NCBI GenBank assembly: GCA_963771595.1
Contig: CAVYUC010000018.1
Span: forward strand, 1 to 64,000
Length of the DNA stretch: 64,000 nucleotides
Reading direction: 5' to 3'
DNA from: CAVYUC01 sp963771595
GTDB taxonomy: Bacteria; Bacteroidota; Bacteroidia; Bacteroidales; Prolixibacteraceae
The notes beneath the pieces were generated by a model. It saw only the letters and a program-made list of their open reading frames with translations. It was not told the DNA's origin and ran no database searches. Both the position numbers and the translations under genes were made by a program. Shown here in pieces: positions 9,117 through 16,930 of this stretch (positions are counted from its first letter, which is position 1; each line of letters begins with the position of its first letter).

Positions 9117-9806
9117 TCACCTGGTTCTCATCTCCTGATAGATGATATTTAATTTATTGTCGAACAGAACAAAAAGATATTTATGCGATGTTGCTCGGAG
9201 ATTCAAAAGCACTGCAAGGTATTTTTCGCTTCCGAATTTTGAATAATTTAAACTTCTGATGTATTCGTATTTCGAATAATCGAAAGATTTTTCAATTCCT
9301 GCATTGACATCTTTTATATGCAAAACATCTTCCTTTACAGCAATTTCATAACCTGTGATATTGTCGGGGTTAACTACTTTTGAAAACAGAAGACGATTTG
9401 CCTCAGCATCGATTTCGGCTTTTGGAACCGTTTTTACAGCATCGGCGCAAAGGATAATTCGCGACCGGTTTATATTTTGATGATTCAAAGTTAATATAAC
9501 CGGAACAGCCACTACCAGTAGCAAAAGGAACAATCCTGTCCCGATGAAAATTCTCCCCCTGATTTTACTTCCTTTATATAAAGCTTTTACCAGGCTTTCA
9601 AATAACAAGCCGATTATACCCCCTATTATTCCAAAGGGAACAACCATCAATAAAATTAATGAGCTTGTTGAAGAGGGATCCCCAATCACAATATCAACAA
9701 TAAAAACAATGACAGGAAATAATGCACCAAATACAGAAAACATAAGAACAAAACTTAGTATCCTTGTTCGAAAACTCTTTTCAGGCGTACGATATTGGTT
9801 TTTCAT
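9117..9806 (-). CDS. Unrecognised membrane protein with C-terminal soluble domain
   Basis: A 229-residue protein that I do not recognise. Three hydrophobic segments lie at about residues 14-38, 48-72 and 85-106. A C-terminal soluble part of about 120 residues follows, rich in Lys, Tyr and Asn, with YSKYEYIRSLNYSKFGSEKY and a closing LFDNKLNIIYQEM. The tail alternates beta-strand-like segments, so it may be a small beta domain. No catalytic or metal motif is visible. It is transcribed alone on the minus strand, with a repeat-rich gap on each side, downstream of yihY. The AT-rich 9807-9880 region likely carries its promoter. Confidence 0.7.
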   Translation of the reverse strand: MKNQYRTPEKSFRTRILSFVLMFSVFGALFPVIVFIVDIVIGDPSSTSSLILLMVVPFGIIGGIIGLLFESLVKALYKGSKIRGRIFIGTGLFLLLLVVAVPVILTLNHQNINRSRIILCADAVKTVPKAEIDAEANRLLFSKVVNPDNITGYEIAVKEDVLHIKDVNAGIEKSFDYSKYEYIRSLNYSKFGSEKYLAVLLNLRATSHKYLFVLFDNKLNIIYQEMRTR

Positions 9807-9897
9807 GATTTTGGTTTTTAGTTTTTATCCGGAAAATTAATTTACCTGTCTAAGTTACATCAATTCAGAGTATAAAATTTAAGGGCAGGTAAAAAGT

Positions 9898-9939
9898 AGC
9901 AGGTAAAGCGGAAAGCATTCATTGCTTACTTTACCTGCT
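9898..9939. repeat. Perfect inverted repeat (AGCAGGTAAAG arms)
   Basis: Arms AGCAGGTAAAG (9898-9908) and CTTTACCTGCT (9929-9939) are exact complements. An inner AAGCA/TGCTT pair shortens the loop. No T-run follows on either strand, so an intrinsic terminator is unlikely. It could be a cruciform, an RNA 3'-end stabiliser of the upstream yihY transcript or part of the repeat family. Confidence 0.6.
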
Positions 9940-10082
9940 CACTGTCAGATTTCTGTATCCGGAGAGTTCGGTGTTCAGAGATCGGATGTCAGAAGTCAAT
10001 GTTTGGAAATAGTATAAGAAATAGCGGGATTGTCTGTTTCCCGGGACTGCGATTGCGACTATTTACCGTGACTAATTGGGAC

Positions 10083-10111
10083 GGATAGCATCGCTTGAAG
10101 CGATGCCATCC
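10083..10111. repeat. Intact palindromic repeat (GGATAGCATCGC ... GCGATGCCATCC)
   Basis: A 29-base near-perfect palindrome: left arm GGATAGCATCGC, centre TTGAA, right arm GCGATGCCATCC, with one mismatch between arms. It is followed by TGGAGGCACTGCGATTG and ends 21 bases past the yihY stop (minus strand). Identical core at 16822-16850 and, inverted with one change, at 24386-24414. Confidence 0.85.
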
Positions 10112-10132
10112 TGGAGGCACTGCGATTGTGGC

Positions 10133-11074
10133 TTACTGCGACTGTGACTGCTCCTCTTCTGTCAACTTTTTTATTATTTCGGCTTTTTTGTCTTTGGTGG
10201 CATATTTTTCCGGGTCCACCTTTCCCCCGTTTTTATGGTCGGACCAGACACGGGTAAATTCGGCGCCAAAAAATACAATCATGGACGAATAGGAGGTCCA
10301 CAGTAAAATAAGGATTATAAAACCGGCAGCCCCATATCCGGAGCCCGGATTGGCGCGGCCGAAATATATACCAAGTCCCGATTTGCCCAGGGCAAACAGC
10401 AGCGATGTCAGTATGGAACCAATCCAGACGGTGCTCCATTTGATTTTTGCATCGGGCACAAATTTAAACATCAGGGCAAACAAAAAAGTGATTATGCCAA
10501 AGGATATAATAAGATTAACCACCTGGAACACAATCATAATATAATCGGGCCAGTTGCTCTCGATGTACCCCGACAGCGCAGAAAGAAGCGTGGTTATTAC
10601 AAGCGAAATCAGCAGCAGAAAAGCGATGGTAATAATCATTCCGAGAGAAAACAGGCGGGCCATTATCACCTGCAAAATTCCCGATTTTTGGGAATCGGGC
10701 CTAACATCCCAGATAAAATTAAGCGACTTTTGAAGCTGAAAAAATACGCCGGTGGCCCCAAAAAGAATGGTGGCGATACCAATTACAGTGGCAATAAACG
10801 ACTGATCGGCATCATAGGCTGCATCCACCACATTTTGCAATTGTCGGGCAGTGTTCTGACCAATGGCGTCGGCAATCTGCCCGTACAAATATCCGCTGAT
10901 GCGCTCCTGTCCGAAAAAATAGCCGGCCAGCGTGATGATTACCAGCAGCAATCCCGGCAGCGAGAAAATGGCATAATAGGCAATTATCGCGCTCTCCCGG
11001 AACGGGTCTTTCGCGTTCCACTGATTAAAAGTCCTTTTCAGCAATTTCCAGAATGTCCGCAGTTTTTTTTTCAT
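10133..11074 (-). CDS. YihY/BrkB-family inner-membrane protein
   Basis: A 313-residue protein with about six membrane helices. Family landmarks are the amphipathic N-terminus, FRESAIIAYYAIFSLPGLLL in helix 1, an IGIATILFGATGVFFQLQ block, then LILLWTSYSSMIVFFGAEF near the end. This is the YihY/UPF0761 family; members are often labelled RNase BN by an old error, and a transport role is only suspected. The last residues, EEEQSQSQ, and the stop are encoded by an ACTGCGACTGTGACTG repeat at 10137-10151, so the intergenic repeat forms the end of the gene. An ordinary family member would end near the Lys-Lys-Leu-Thr stretch before it. Confidence 0.9.
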   Translation of the reverse strand: MKKKLRTFWKLLKRTFNQWNAKDPFRESAIIAYYAIFSLPGLLLVIITLAGYFFGQERISGYLYGQIADAIGQNTARQLQNVVDAAYDADQSFIATVIGIATILFGATGVFFQLQKSLNFIWDVRPDSQKSGILQVIMARLFSLGMIITIAFLLLISLVITTLLSALSGYIESNWPDYIMIVFQVVNLIISFGIITFLFALMFKFVPDAKIKWSTVWIGSILTSLLFALGKSGLGIYFGRANPGSGYGAAGFIILILLWTSYSSMIVFFGAEFTRVWSDHKNGGKVDPEKYATKDKKAEIIKKLTEEEQSQSQ

Positions 11075-11164
11075 ATTGAGAGCCGGAAACCTGTTTTAGC
11101 CTTTTTTAATAATCATTATGAATGTAGCTGTTGTTTCCGATAAAATTTAAACGAATAAAAGCGA

Positions 11165-11285
11165 ACAGGGTTCAGAGTTCGGAGGTTAAAGTTCAAAGAT
11201 CAGGCAGCGGTTTTCGCTCGAGTCTCAAAGCTTGTAGCTTATAGCTTGAAGCTTGAAGCTCATCACTCACGACTGGAACGCAACT
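11165..11285 (+). repeat. Short repeat island (GTTCAGAGTTCGGAG, CTTGTAGCTTATAGC)
   Basis: Between divergent yihY and pepF. It reads GGTTCAGAGTTCGGAGG, TTAAAGTTCAAAG, then AAGCTTGTAGCTTATAGC and CTTGAAGCTTGAAGCTC with CATCACTCACGACTGG. The 70 bases after it are plain and likely hold the pepF promoter. Confidence 0.7.
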
Positions 11286-11358
11286 TTTATCGTTCATCTA
11301 CTTGTTAGTTTTTAAGAATGGCCTTAATTTTAACCATTCATTTTAATTTACAGGAACG

Positions 11359-13242
11359 ATGAAAACAACATTTACTTTTATTTTCACCTTTTTAACACTG
11401 TTTTTTATGACGGACAAAAGCAACAGCCAGCAGTTGAGCAGGGCCGATATTAATACAAATGATACCTGGCGGCTGGAAGATATTTATGCCACCGATGATG
11501 CGTGGCGGCAAGCAAAAAAAGAAGTGGCCGAACGTGCCGAAAAAATCAGCTCGTACAAAGGAACAATTACTGAATCGGCTGGGAACCTTCGGGAGTTTCT
11601 GGAGTTTGGCTCCGAGATCACGAAAGAGGTGTCGCGGCTTTATTCCTATGCTTCCATGCAATCGGATGCCGATACAAGGGTAAGTAATTACCAGGCCATG
11701 AAACAGGAAATGGGACAAATGCTTACCCGGTTGCAGTCGTTGTCGGCATTTAGCGAACCAGAAATTCTGGCGGCCGGACAGGAAAAAATCGAAGGTTTTA
11801 TCAATGCCGATAAAGGACTCGAAAAATACCGCATGTACCTAACTGATTTGTTCCGCAAACAGAAACACCGCCTTTCGGCCAGCGAAGAAAAAATTATGGC
11901 CGAAGCATCAATGATGATGCAAAGCCCCTACTCCATCTTCAGCATTTTTACCAACGCCGAATTGCCCTGGCCTGTGGTTGAATTGTCTGACGGCGAAAAG
12001 GCAACCCTCAGCCAGGCGGGTTATTCGAAATACCGGGCAGCAGAAAACCGCAGCGACCGTGAAAAAGTGTTTAATGCTTTTTTCTCGACGCTGAAAGATT
12101 TTGAACGCACCCTGGCAGAACAGTTGTATTCCAACATTAAGGTCCACGTTTTTAACATGCGCACCCGCAATTATGAAAATACACTAAAAGCAGCATTGGA
12201 TAATTATAACATTCCAACGGAAGTGTACCATTCGCTGATTGAAAATGTGAACAACAACCTGTCGTATTTCCACCGCTACCTGGAACTGAAAAAACGCATG
12301 CTTGGCGTGGATACATTGAAATACATTGATTTATATGCTCCGGTGGTGAAAGGAGTGGATTTGAAATACAACATTAACGAAGGAAAGGAACTGGTGCTTG
12401 ACGCCATGAAACCACTGGGCAGCAATTATGTTGGCACGTTGAAAACCTCGTTTGATGAGCGCTGGATTGATGTTTATCCGACTGCCGGAAAACGCAGCGG
12501 TGCCTATTCCAACGGAAGCGTGTATGAAGTGCATCCATACGTTTTGCTGAATTACAACGACCGCTACGAAGATGTAAGCACGCTGGCACACGAAATGGGT
12601 CACGCCATGCACAGCTACTATTCCAACACCAATCAACCGTATGCTTTATCCGATTACTCCATTTTTGTGGCTGAGGTGGCGTCCACTTTTAACGAAGTGC
12701 TTTTAATGGATAAAATGCTGAAGGAAATCAAGGACGACGATACCCGACTTTCGCTGCTGATGAATTACCTTGACGGATTTAAAGGAACACTCTTCCGCCA
12801 GACCCAGTTTGCCGAGTTTGAACTGGTCATTCATGAGAAAGTTGAAAACGGCGAACCACTCACAAGCGATGTGCTGGATGAACTGTACGGCAACATCCTG
12901 AAAAAATATTACGGGCACGATAAGGGAGTGACTTACATTGACGATCTCTATAAAACAGAATGGGCCTTCATTCCGCATTTTTATTACAACTACTACGTGT
13001 ACCAGTATGCAACCAGTTACACAGCATCGATTGCACTTGGCGAAAAGGTTTTGAACAATGAACCCGGCGCAGTGGACCACTATATCGCTTTTCTTTCCTC
13101 CGGCAGTTCCGATTATCCCATTAACCTGCTGAAAAAAGCCGGTGTTGACATGACCTCCCGCGAACCGTTTACAAAAGCAATGGCTGCCATGGATCGTGTA
13201 ATGGATGAAATTGAAGATATTCTGAAACGGAAAGGAATGTAG
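11359..13242 (+). CDS. pepF: Exported oligoendopeptidase F (M3 zinc peptidase)
   Basis: A 627-residue protein with an N-terminal signal peptide (hydrophobic TFTFIFTFLTLFFMT then NSQQ), so it acts in the periplasm. Most PepF enzymes are cytoplasmic. The mature region follows the M3B layout: an all-helical N-terminal domain, then the zinc site HEMGHAMHSYYS at about residue 411, the downstream glutamate in VAEVASTFNEVLL, and the late FYYNYYVYQYATSY block that closes the active site. It cleaves short peptides of roughly 6-20 residues in known relatives. Transcribed alone; the AI-2E-type permease converges from the other side. The gene's stop is followed at once by a GCAGTCGCAGTCGCAG repeat. Confidence 0.92.
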   Translation: MKTTFTFIFTFLTLFFMTDKSNSQQLSRADINTNDTWRLEDIYATDDAWRQAKKEVAERAEKISSYKGTITESAGNLREFLEFGSEITKEVSRLYSYASMQSDADTRVSNYQAMKQEMGQMLTRLQSLSAFSEPEILAAGQEKIEGFINADKGLEKYRMYLTDLFRKQKHRLSASEEKIMAEASMMMQSPYSIFSIFTNAELPWPVVELSDGEKATLSQAGYSKYRAAENRSDREKVFNAFFSTLKDFERTLAEQLYSNIKVHVFNMRTRNYENTLKAALDNYNIPTEVYHSLIENVNNNLSYFHRYLELKKRMLGVDTLKYIDLYAPVVKGVDLKYNINEGKELVLDAMKPLGSNYVGTLKTSFDERWIDVYPTAGKRSGAYSNGSVYEVHPYVLLNYNDRYEDVSTLAHEMGHAMHSYYSNTNQPYALSDYSIFVAEVASTFNEVLLMDKMLKEIKDDDTRLSLLMNYLDGFKGTLFRQTQFAEFELVIHEKVENGEPLTSDVLDELYGNILKKYYGHDKGVTYIDDLYKTEWAFIPHFYYNYYVYQYATSYTASIALGEKVLNNEPGAVDHYIAFLSSGSSDYPINLLKKAGVDMTSREPFTKAMAAMDRVMDEIEDILKRKGM

Positions 13243-13249
13243 GAGTAGT

Positions 13250-13290
13250 TGGAAGTGAGCAGAGAGCAGTCGCAGTCGCAGTTGGCAGTT
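13250..13290 (+). repeat. CAGTCG repeat just after the pepF stop
   Basis: The plus strand reads AGCAGAGAGCAGTCGCAG then TCGCAGTTGGCAGTTG. This is the ACTGCGACTG module in inverted orientation relative to the 7.6 kb island. It lies between convergent genes. Confidence 0.65.
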
Positions 13291-13403
13291 GATTAAGAAA
13301 ACAAAGGCAAACAAATGTTGCTGTTTATTTTTTTCCTTTAATCTTGAGTTTACAGCCTTATTAAAACTATATTTATTAAAACGATTGCCATTCGGGCTGA
13401 TTG

Positions 13404-14711
13404 TTATTTCCCTTTAATTTTATGTTTAAACCAGGATTTAACTTTATCGCTCCATCCGCCGCCTGAAGATATTCCCCGCTGATCGAGTGCATACGCCAAT
13501 GGATTTAGTACATCCACATTGTCAAAAACTACTTTGGTAATTCCCAGCACAGGAATAGCCAGTATCATTCCCATAATCCCCCAAACAACACCGCCTAAAA
13601 CAACGCCAACAATAATTACCACAGGATTTAAATCAACTTTGTTACCCACCACAAATGGTTCGAGCATGTAGCTTTCTATAAACTGAACGACAGCATAAAT
13701 TGCCACAATAGCAATCAGTTGCCCTGTTCCACCTCCCGAAATAAAGGAAGCTGCCAGTGCCAGCAATAATCCCACTATATTTCCAATGTAAGGAACAAGG
13801 GAGAAAAGCGCAGCAATCAGTGAAATGAACACTGCATATTTAAGTCCGGCCAAACTGTAACCAAGCATGTACATTCCAGCCAGAATAAGGATAAGAATAA
13901 ACCGGCCAAACAGGTAGTGCTGAGCATTTCCTGCCGATTCCCTGAGCGTGGATCGGATTTTTTTCTTTTTATCTTCGGATGCCAGACCTACCAGTGCATC
14001 TTCAAACTTTCGCTGATAAAACATAAAAAAGAAAATATATACAAGCATCAGGAGTAAATCTCCCAGAAAACCAAAAACTTTCATTCCTACGCCCGCCAGG
14101 GTGTCTTTCACTTTTGCGAACTTAAACATTGAACCTGATTGTCCGGATGCTTTTGATGTCCCGTTTGCTGCATTGTCCGCTTTACCGGATGCCGGCTGCT
14201 GACCAGCCGAATTGGAGTTTTCTGCGGAAGACGCCTGACTTTCTGTTTGCTGTTCCTGCCCTGATGCCGAACCGTTTAACTCATTCAGACCCGGAACCGC
14301 CATGTTCAGCTTGTTATTCATAAAATTCTGTAACTTTTCAATCTTCGGATTCAGCCGGTCTTGTATTTCCGTCCAGTTTCCGGCAATCTGACTGGTTTGT
14401 GCGGCCAGAAGAAAAATCATAAAGGCAATAAAACATACAATAATGAAATCCGAAATAAAAACGGAAAGTCCCCAGTTTAATCCCCAGTTTTTTAATTTCA
14501 GGGCAACAGGATTCATTACCATTCCCAAAACTACAGCCGTTACCAACGGAATAAGAAAACTTTTCCCTTTGATAAGGCCATTAAATAAAAAGTACAATGT
14601 ACCGGTCAGCAGAAAAGCAACAAGTATAATTTTAAATCGTTTACCCATAAAAATGTATCTGTGCAGGTTTTTACTTACCATAACCGTACCACCTGCTCCT
14701 GTTTCGTGCAA
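13404..14711 (-). CDS. AI-2E-family (UPF0118) membrane permease with a low-complexity insert
   Basis: A 435-residue protein from the first start; an alternative start at 14648 (MGKRFKIILVAF) removes 21 residues and may be the true one. About eight hydrophobic segments, with the family's C-terminal block SLVPYIGNIVGLLLALAASF, QFIESYMLEPFVVGNKVDLN and VVWGIMGMILAIPVLGITKV. Members include TqsA (autoinducer-2 export) and Na+/H+ antiporter-like proteins; the substrate is not predictable. Residues about 145-195 are an insertion rich in Ser, Ala, Gln, Gly and Asn (SASGQEQQTESQASSAENSN within it), in the large soluble loop. Most family members have a folded loop there. Confidence 0.88.
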   Translation of the reverse strand: MHETGAGGTVMVSKNLHRYIFMGKRFKIILVAFLLTGTLYFLFNGLIKGKSFLIPLVTAVVLGMVMNPVALKLKNWGLNWGLSVFISDFIIVCFIAFMIFLLAAQTSQIAGNWTEIQDRLNPKIEKLQNFMNNKLNMAVPGLNELNGSASGQEQQTESQASSAENSNSAGQQPASGKADNAANGTSKASGQSGSMFKFAKVKDTLAGVGMKVFGFLGDLLLMLVYIFFFMFYQRKFEDALVGLASEDKKKKIRSTLRESAGNAQHYLFGRFILILILAGMYMLGYSLAGLKYAVFISLIAALFSLVPYIGNIVGLLLALAASFISGGGTGQLIAIVAIYAVVQFIESYMLEPFVVGNKVDLNPVVIIVGVVLGGVVWGIMGMILAIPVLGITKVVFDNVDVLNPLAYALDQRGISSGGGWSDKVKSWFKHKIKGK

Positions 14712-15048
14712 AAGATTTATTGTAGCGGTTTTTCAGTGGATTTCAAATTATTACCTGTGGAAATAAACCGCAAAAAGCGGATTAAATTCCACAAATTAGG
14801 GCGTTTTTGCAGAGATGCAATTAATTGCTGCTGTTACATCCGCGAATGAGTCATGGGAAAGTAAGTCACGATTCTATGGCTGAAAGGGATTTAGTACGTC
14901 TTTAATCAAGGTCGACGTGCACAATCTTGTACAATTTGATGTTAAAAGAAAGCTGGAATCCGGAACCCGAAACTTTAAGACCTGACCCCCATTGCACAAC
15001 ATGCTAAATTACCGTAACTTATATCATTTTCACCTAAAAATTCGAGTT
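14712..15048. other. Gene-free region between divergent AI-2E permease and secreted protein
   Basis: 337 bases with nothing firmly identifiable. It contains no repeat island, unlike most gaps here. The AT-rich bases 15000-15048 probably hold the promoter of the downstream gene. Confidence 0.5.
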
Positions 15049-15171
15049 ATGATTATTTGCCGTATTCTTTTTTTCCTTATTTACTGGCATCAAGGTTTAC
15101 GACTTGTCTTACGGCTGCCCGAAACGCAGCCGGCAATTCCTTTTTATAAATTTAAAAAACTAATGTTATGA
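15049..15171 (+). CDS. Possible 40-residue leader peptide overlapping the next start
   Basis: An ATG at 15049 opens 41 codons with a hydrophobic first third (MIICRILFFLIYWHQ) and stops at TGA 15169-15171. The stop overlaps the ATG of the secreted protein (ATGA at 15168-15171), the typical layout of translational coupling. A GC-rich hairpin lies in its second half. No relative is known to me, and an open frame of this length can arise by chance. It could be a leader peptide or a chance frame. Confidence 0.25.
   Translation: MIICRILFFLIYWHQGLRLVLRLPETQPAIPFYKFKKLML
15112..15143 (+). terminator. Terminator-like hairpin in the leader of the secreted-protein gene
   Basis: CGGCTGC (15112-15118) pairs exactly with GCAGCCG (15126-15132) around a 7-base loop, followed within 8 bases by TTTTTATAAATTT. 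It sits 36 bases before the next start codon, so it could act as an attenuator or as a terminator of an upstream leader transcript. Confidence 0.45.
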
Positions 15172-15956
15172 GAAAATTTGCAGCATTGGCAATTGTTTGC
15201 CTGATTTTAATGTCGTTGTATCCTGCTGAGTCGTATGCCCAGCAAAATTCTTCCCAGTGGTTTGTCGTTTTTGAGGAATCAGTCTCGCCAGCCAACCGAA
15301 CCCAGTTTGATAAAGTGCAGAAAGAGGCAGTTGACTTATGGAAAAAGCATAAAATGGATGTTCCGATTTATGCGTATGGCAATGATGATAATGCCATCTA
15401 CTGGGTTGTCCCGATTCAAAGTTTCGCCTCTATCGATACGCTTTACCAAAAAATGGGGCAATTAACCAATTCAATGAAAGAGGAAGATAACTACAACGGG
15501 AACGAGAAATTCAGAGACTTGTCGACCATGTCGCAATCTGTAATTATGCATGCACCAGAACTGTCGTACCATCCTGACGGTCAGGACGGGCAAACAGCAG
15601 AAACACCTTACGTGGAATGGATGTTTTGCAAACTCCGCTCCGGACATGAACAGGAAGCTGCGGATGTCATTAAAAAGTACATCAGCTTTTATAAACAGAA
15701 TAACATCGGGTCCTCATGGGATGCTTACCAGGTGATGTTTGGCAATGATTTGCCGCAGATAATACTGATGTTTAGTGATAAAGACCGTGCGGCAATGGCA
15801 AGCAAAGATAATGCGCTCCGGGAAAAATATTCCACCGATTTCGATAACATGTGGAAAGATTTCCGCCAGCATGTAAGAAGCATTGATAACAAGACCGGCT
15901 GGTTCATGCCATCCTATTCCAATATGCCGGGAATGACGGTAAGCAGCGACAGGTAA
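15168..15956 (+). CDS. Secreted protein of unknown function
   Basis: A 262-residue protein with a clear signal peptide (FAALAIVCLILMSLYPAESY, then AQQ at the cleavage region). The mature part has two halves of similar layout, each opening with a strand containing Trp or Met and Phe (SQWFVVFEESV and VEWMFCKLRSG) followed by helices, which suggests a duplicated ferredoxin-like (ABM-type) fold. This is inference from pattern only. No catalytic motif is evident. Located in the periplasm or outer membrane periphery. It is monocistronic or coupled to a possible leader peptide, and a long repeat island follows. Confidence 0.7.
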   Translation: MRKFAALAIVCLILMSLYPAESYAQQNSSQWFVVFEESVSPANRTQFDKVQKEAVDLWKKHKMDVPIYAYGNDDNAIYWVVPIQSFASIDTLYQKMGQLTNSMKEEDNYNGNEKFRDLSTMSQSVIMHAPELSYHPDGQDGQTAETPYVEWMFCKLRSGHEQEAADVIKKYISFYKQNNIGSSWDAYQVMFGNDLPQIILMFSDKDRAAMASKDNALREKYSTDFDNMWKDFRQHVRSIDNKTGWFMPSYSNMPGMTVSSDR

Positions 15957-16232
15957 TACAGTTTCGAGTTTAAAGTTCAAAGCTTAAAGTTCGGAGTTCC
16001 GGATTCCGAGGGGGCGGAGTTTAAATTTAAGGTTTAATGTTTAAAGAAAGTACCGGGTTCCGGGTTCAGAGTTATGAGAGAACGGAGTTTAAAGTGAGTT
16101 CGGAGTTCCGGGTTCAGAGGGCCGGGAGTTCAAGGTTCTGAGGGCCGGGTACCAGGTACTAGGGCAGAGGGCAAAGGGCAAAGAGCATGGAGCATGGATG
16201 CACAGACGGCTGTTATTTCCGCTATCCTTTGT

Positions 16233-16250
16233 CGTCAGTTTTAACTGACG
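16233..16250. repeat. CGTCAGTT..AACTGACG palindrome
   Basis: Arms CGTCAGTT (16233-16240) and AACTGACG (16243-16250) are perfect complements around TT. It sits in the middle of the 16 kb repeat island and is not the same unit as the GGATAGC palindrome. Confidence 0.6.
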
Positions 16251-16352
16251 GATCCTGATTTACGGGAACCCCTCGGGACTTTAGTCCAAACAACCACCCC
16301 GTCTTCGCCATTAATATATCGGCTACCAAAGCAATTTTACCGGGCTCAGCCA

Positions 16353-16375
16353 CCCCTCCTCCTTGCCAGGAGGGG
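16353..16375. repeat. CCCCTCCT..AGGAGGGG hairpin
   Basis: Perfect 8-bp arms (16353-16360 and 16368-16375) around CCTTGCC, with A-rich bases after it. It is GC-rich relative to its surroundings and may mark an inserted fragment within the island (about 16240-16380 has no short-unit repetition). Confidence 0.6.
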
Positions 16376-16821
16376 AAATGATGGTTTTGATGGAGTTCGG
16401 AGTGTCCGGTTTAAAGTTTTAAGAGCGGAGTTTCGGGTTCAGAGCGTTCGGAGGTCAGAAGCCAGAAGTCGGAGGTCGGGGGTTAAAGTTTAAAGAGAGA
16501 AATAGTTAGCAGGAATATTGGGAAGGAAATTGCTACTGCGAATGTTCATTGTTTTACGACTACGACCGAATACTATGACTGTTGACAAAATTCCGGGTTC
16601 CAGGTTTCAGGTTCAGAGGAGAGAGTTCCGATCAGAGACTGTCAAGTTGAACAGATGGGGCTAAATAATGGCAATGGTGGCAGGAATGTACTGCATGCGA
16701 CTACGACTGTTCATTGTTCACTGCGACTGCGACTGATCACTGATCACTGCGACTGGGATTGCCTACTGCTACTGACCACTGATCACTGCGACTGCGACTG
16801 CCCACTGCGGCTGTTTTGTAC

Positions 16822-16850
16822 GGATAGCATCGCTTGAAGCGATGCCATCC
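16822..16850. repeat. Intact palindromic repeat, identical core to the 10.1 kb copy
   Basis: Reads GGATAGCATCGC, TTGAA, GCGATGCCATCC, the same 29 bases as 10083-10111, again preceded by AC and followed by TG and a CACTGC-like tail (CAATACTGCAACTAC). This shared flank shows that the palindrome and the ACTGC units belong to one element. Confidence 0.85.
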
Positions 16851-16930
16851 TGCAATACTGCAACTACTTGCTGTTCTGTTCATTTTTTCGTAAATTAAGG
16901 AGTAAATTGTCTTAATAAACTAAAGCGAAC

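Larger units (their letters stand above)
9807..10132. repeat. Intergenic region: hairpin, repeats and intact palindrome
   Basis: No gene is seen. It contains GGCAGGTAAAAAGTAGCAGG units (9884-9906), a perfect 11-bp inverted repeat (9898-9908 with 9929-9939), GTTCGGTGTTCAGAGATCGG and GATGTCAGAAGTC units (9966-9998), ACTGCGATTGCGACT units (10045-10072) and an intact 29-base palindrome at 10083-10111. Confidence 0.75.
15957..16930 (+). repeat. Longest composite intergenic repeat island (about 0.97 kb)
   Basis: No gene is supported. The modules run: TTTAAAG and GTTCCGG units (15966-16160) with GGTACCAGGTACTAGGG, GGGCAAAGGGCAAAGAGC and AGCATGGAGCATGG (16146-16197); two plain hairpins (16233-16250 and 16353-16375); GTTCGGAGTGTCCGG, GTTCGGAGGTCAGAAG, CAGAAGTCGGAGGTCGGGG (16393-16495); then many ACTGCGACTG, TGATCACTGATCACTGCG and related units (16527-16560 and 16697-16812); an intact palindrome (16822-16850); and TGCAATACTGCAACTAC. 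The last 60 bases before 16931 are AT-rich and likely hold a promoter. Confidence 0.85.

Noticed and set aside
12703..13314. Minus-strand frame of 203 residues over pepF
   Set aside because: Antisense to the M3 peptidase with intact zinc site; no family match.
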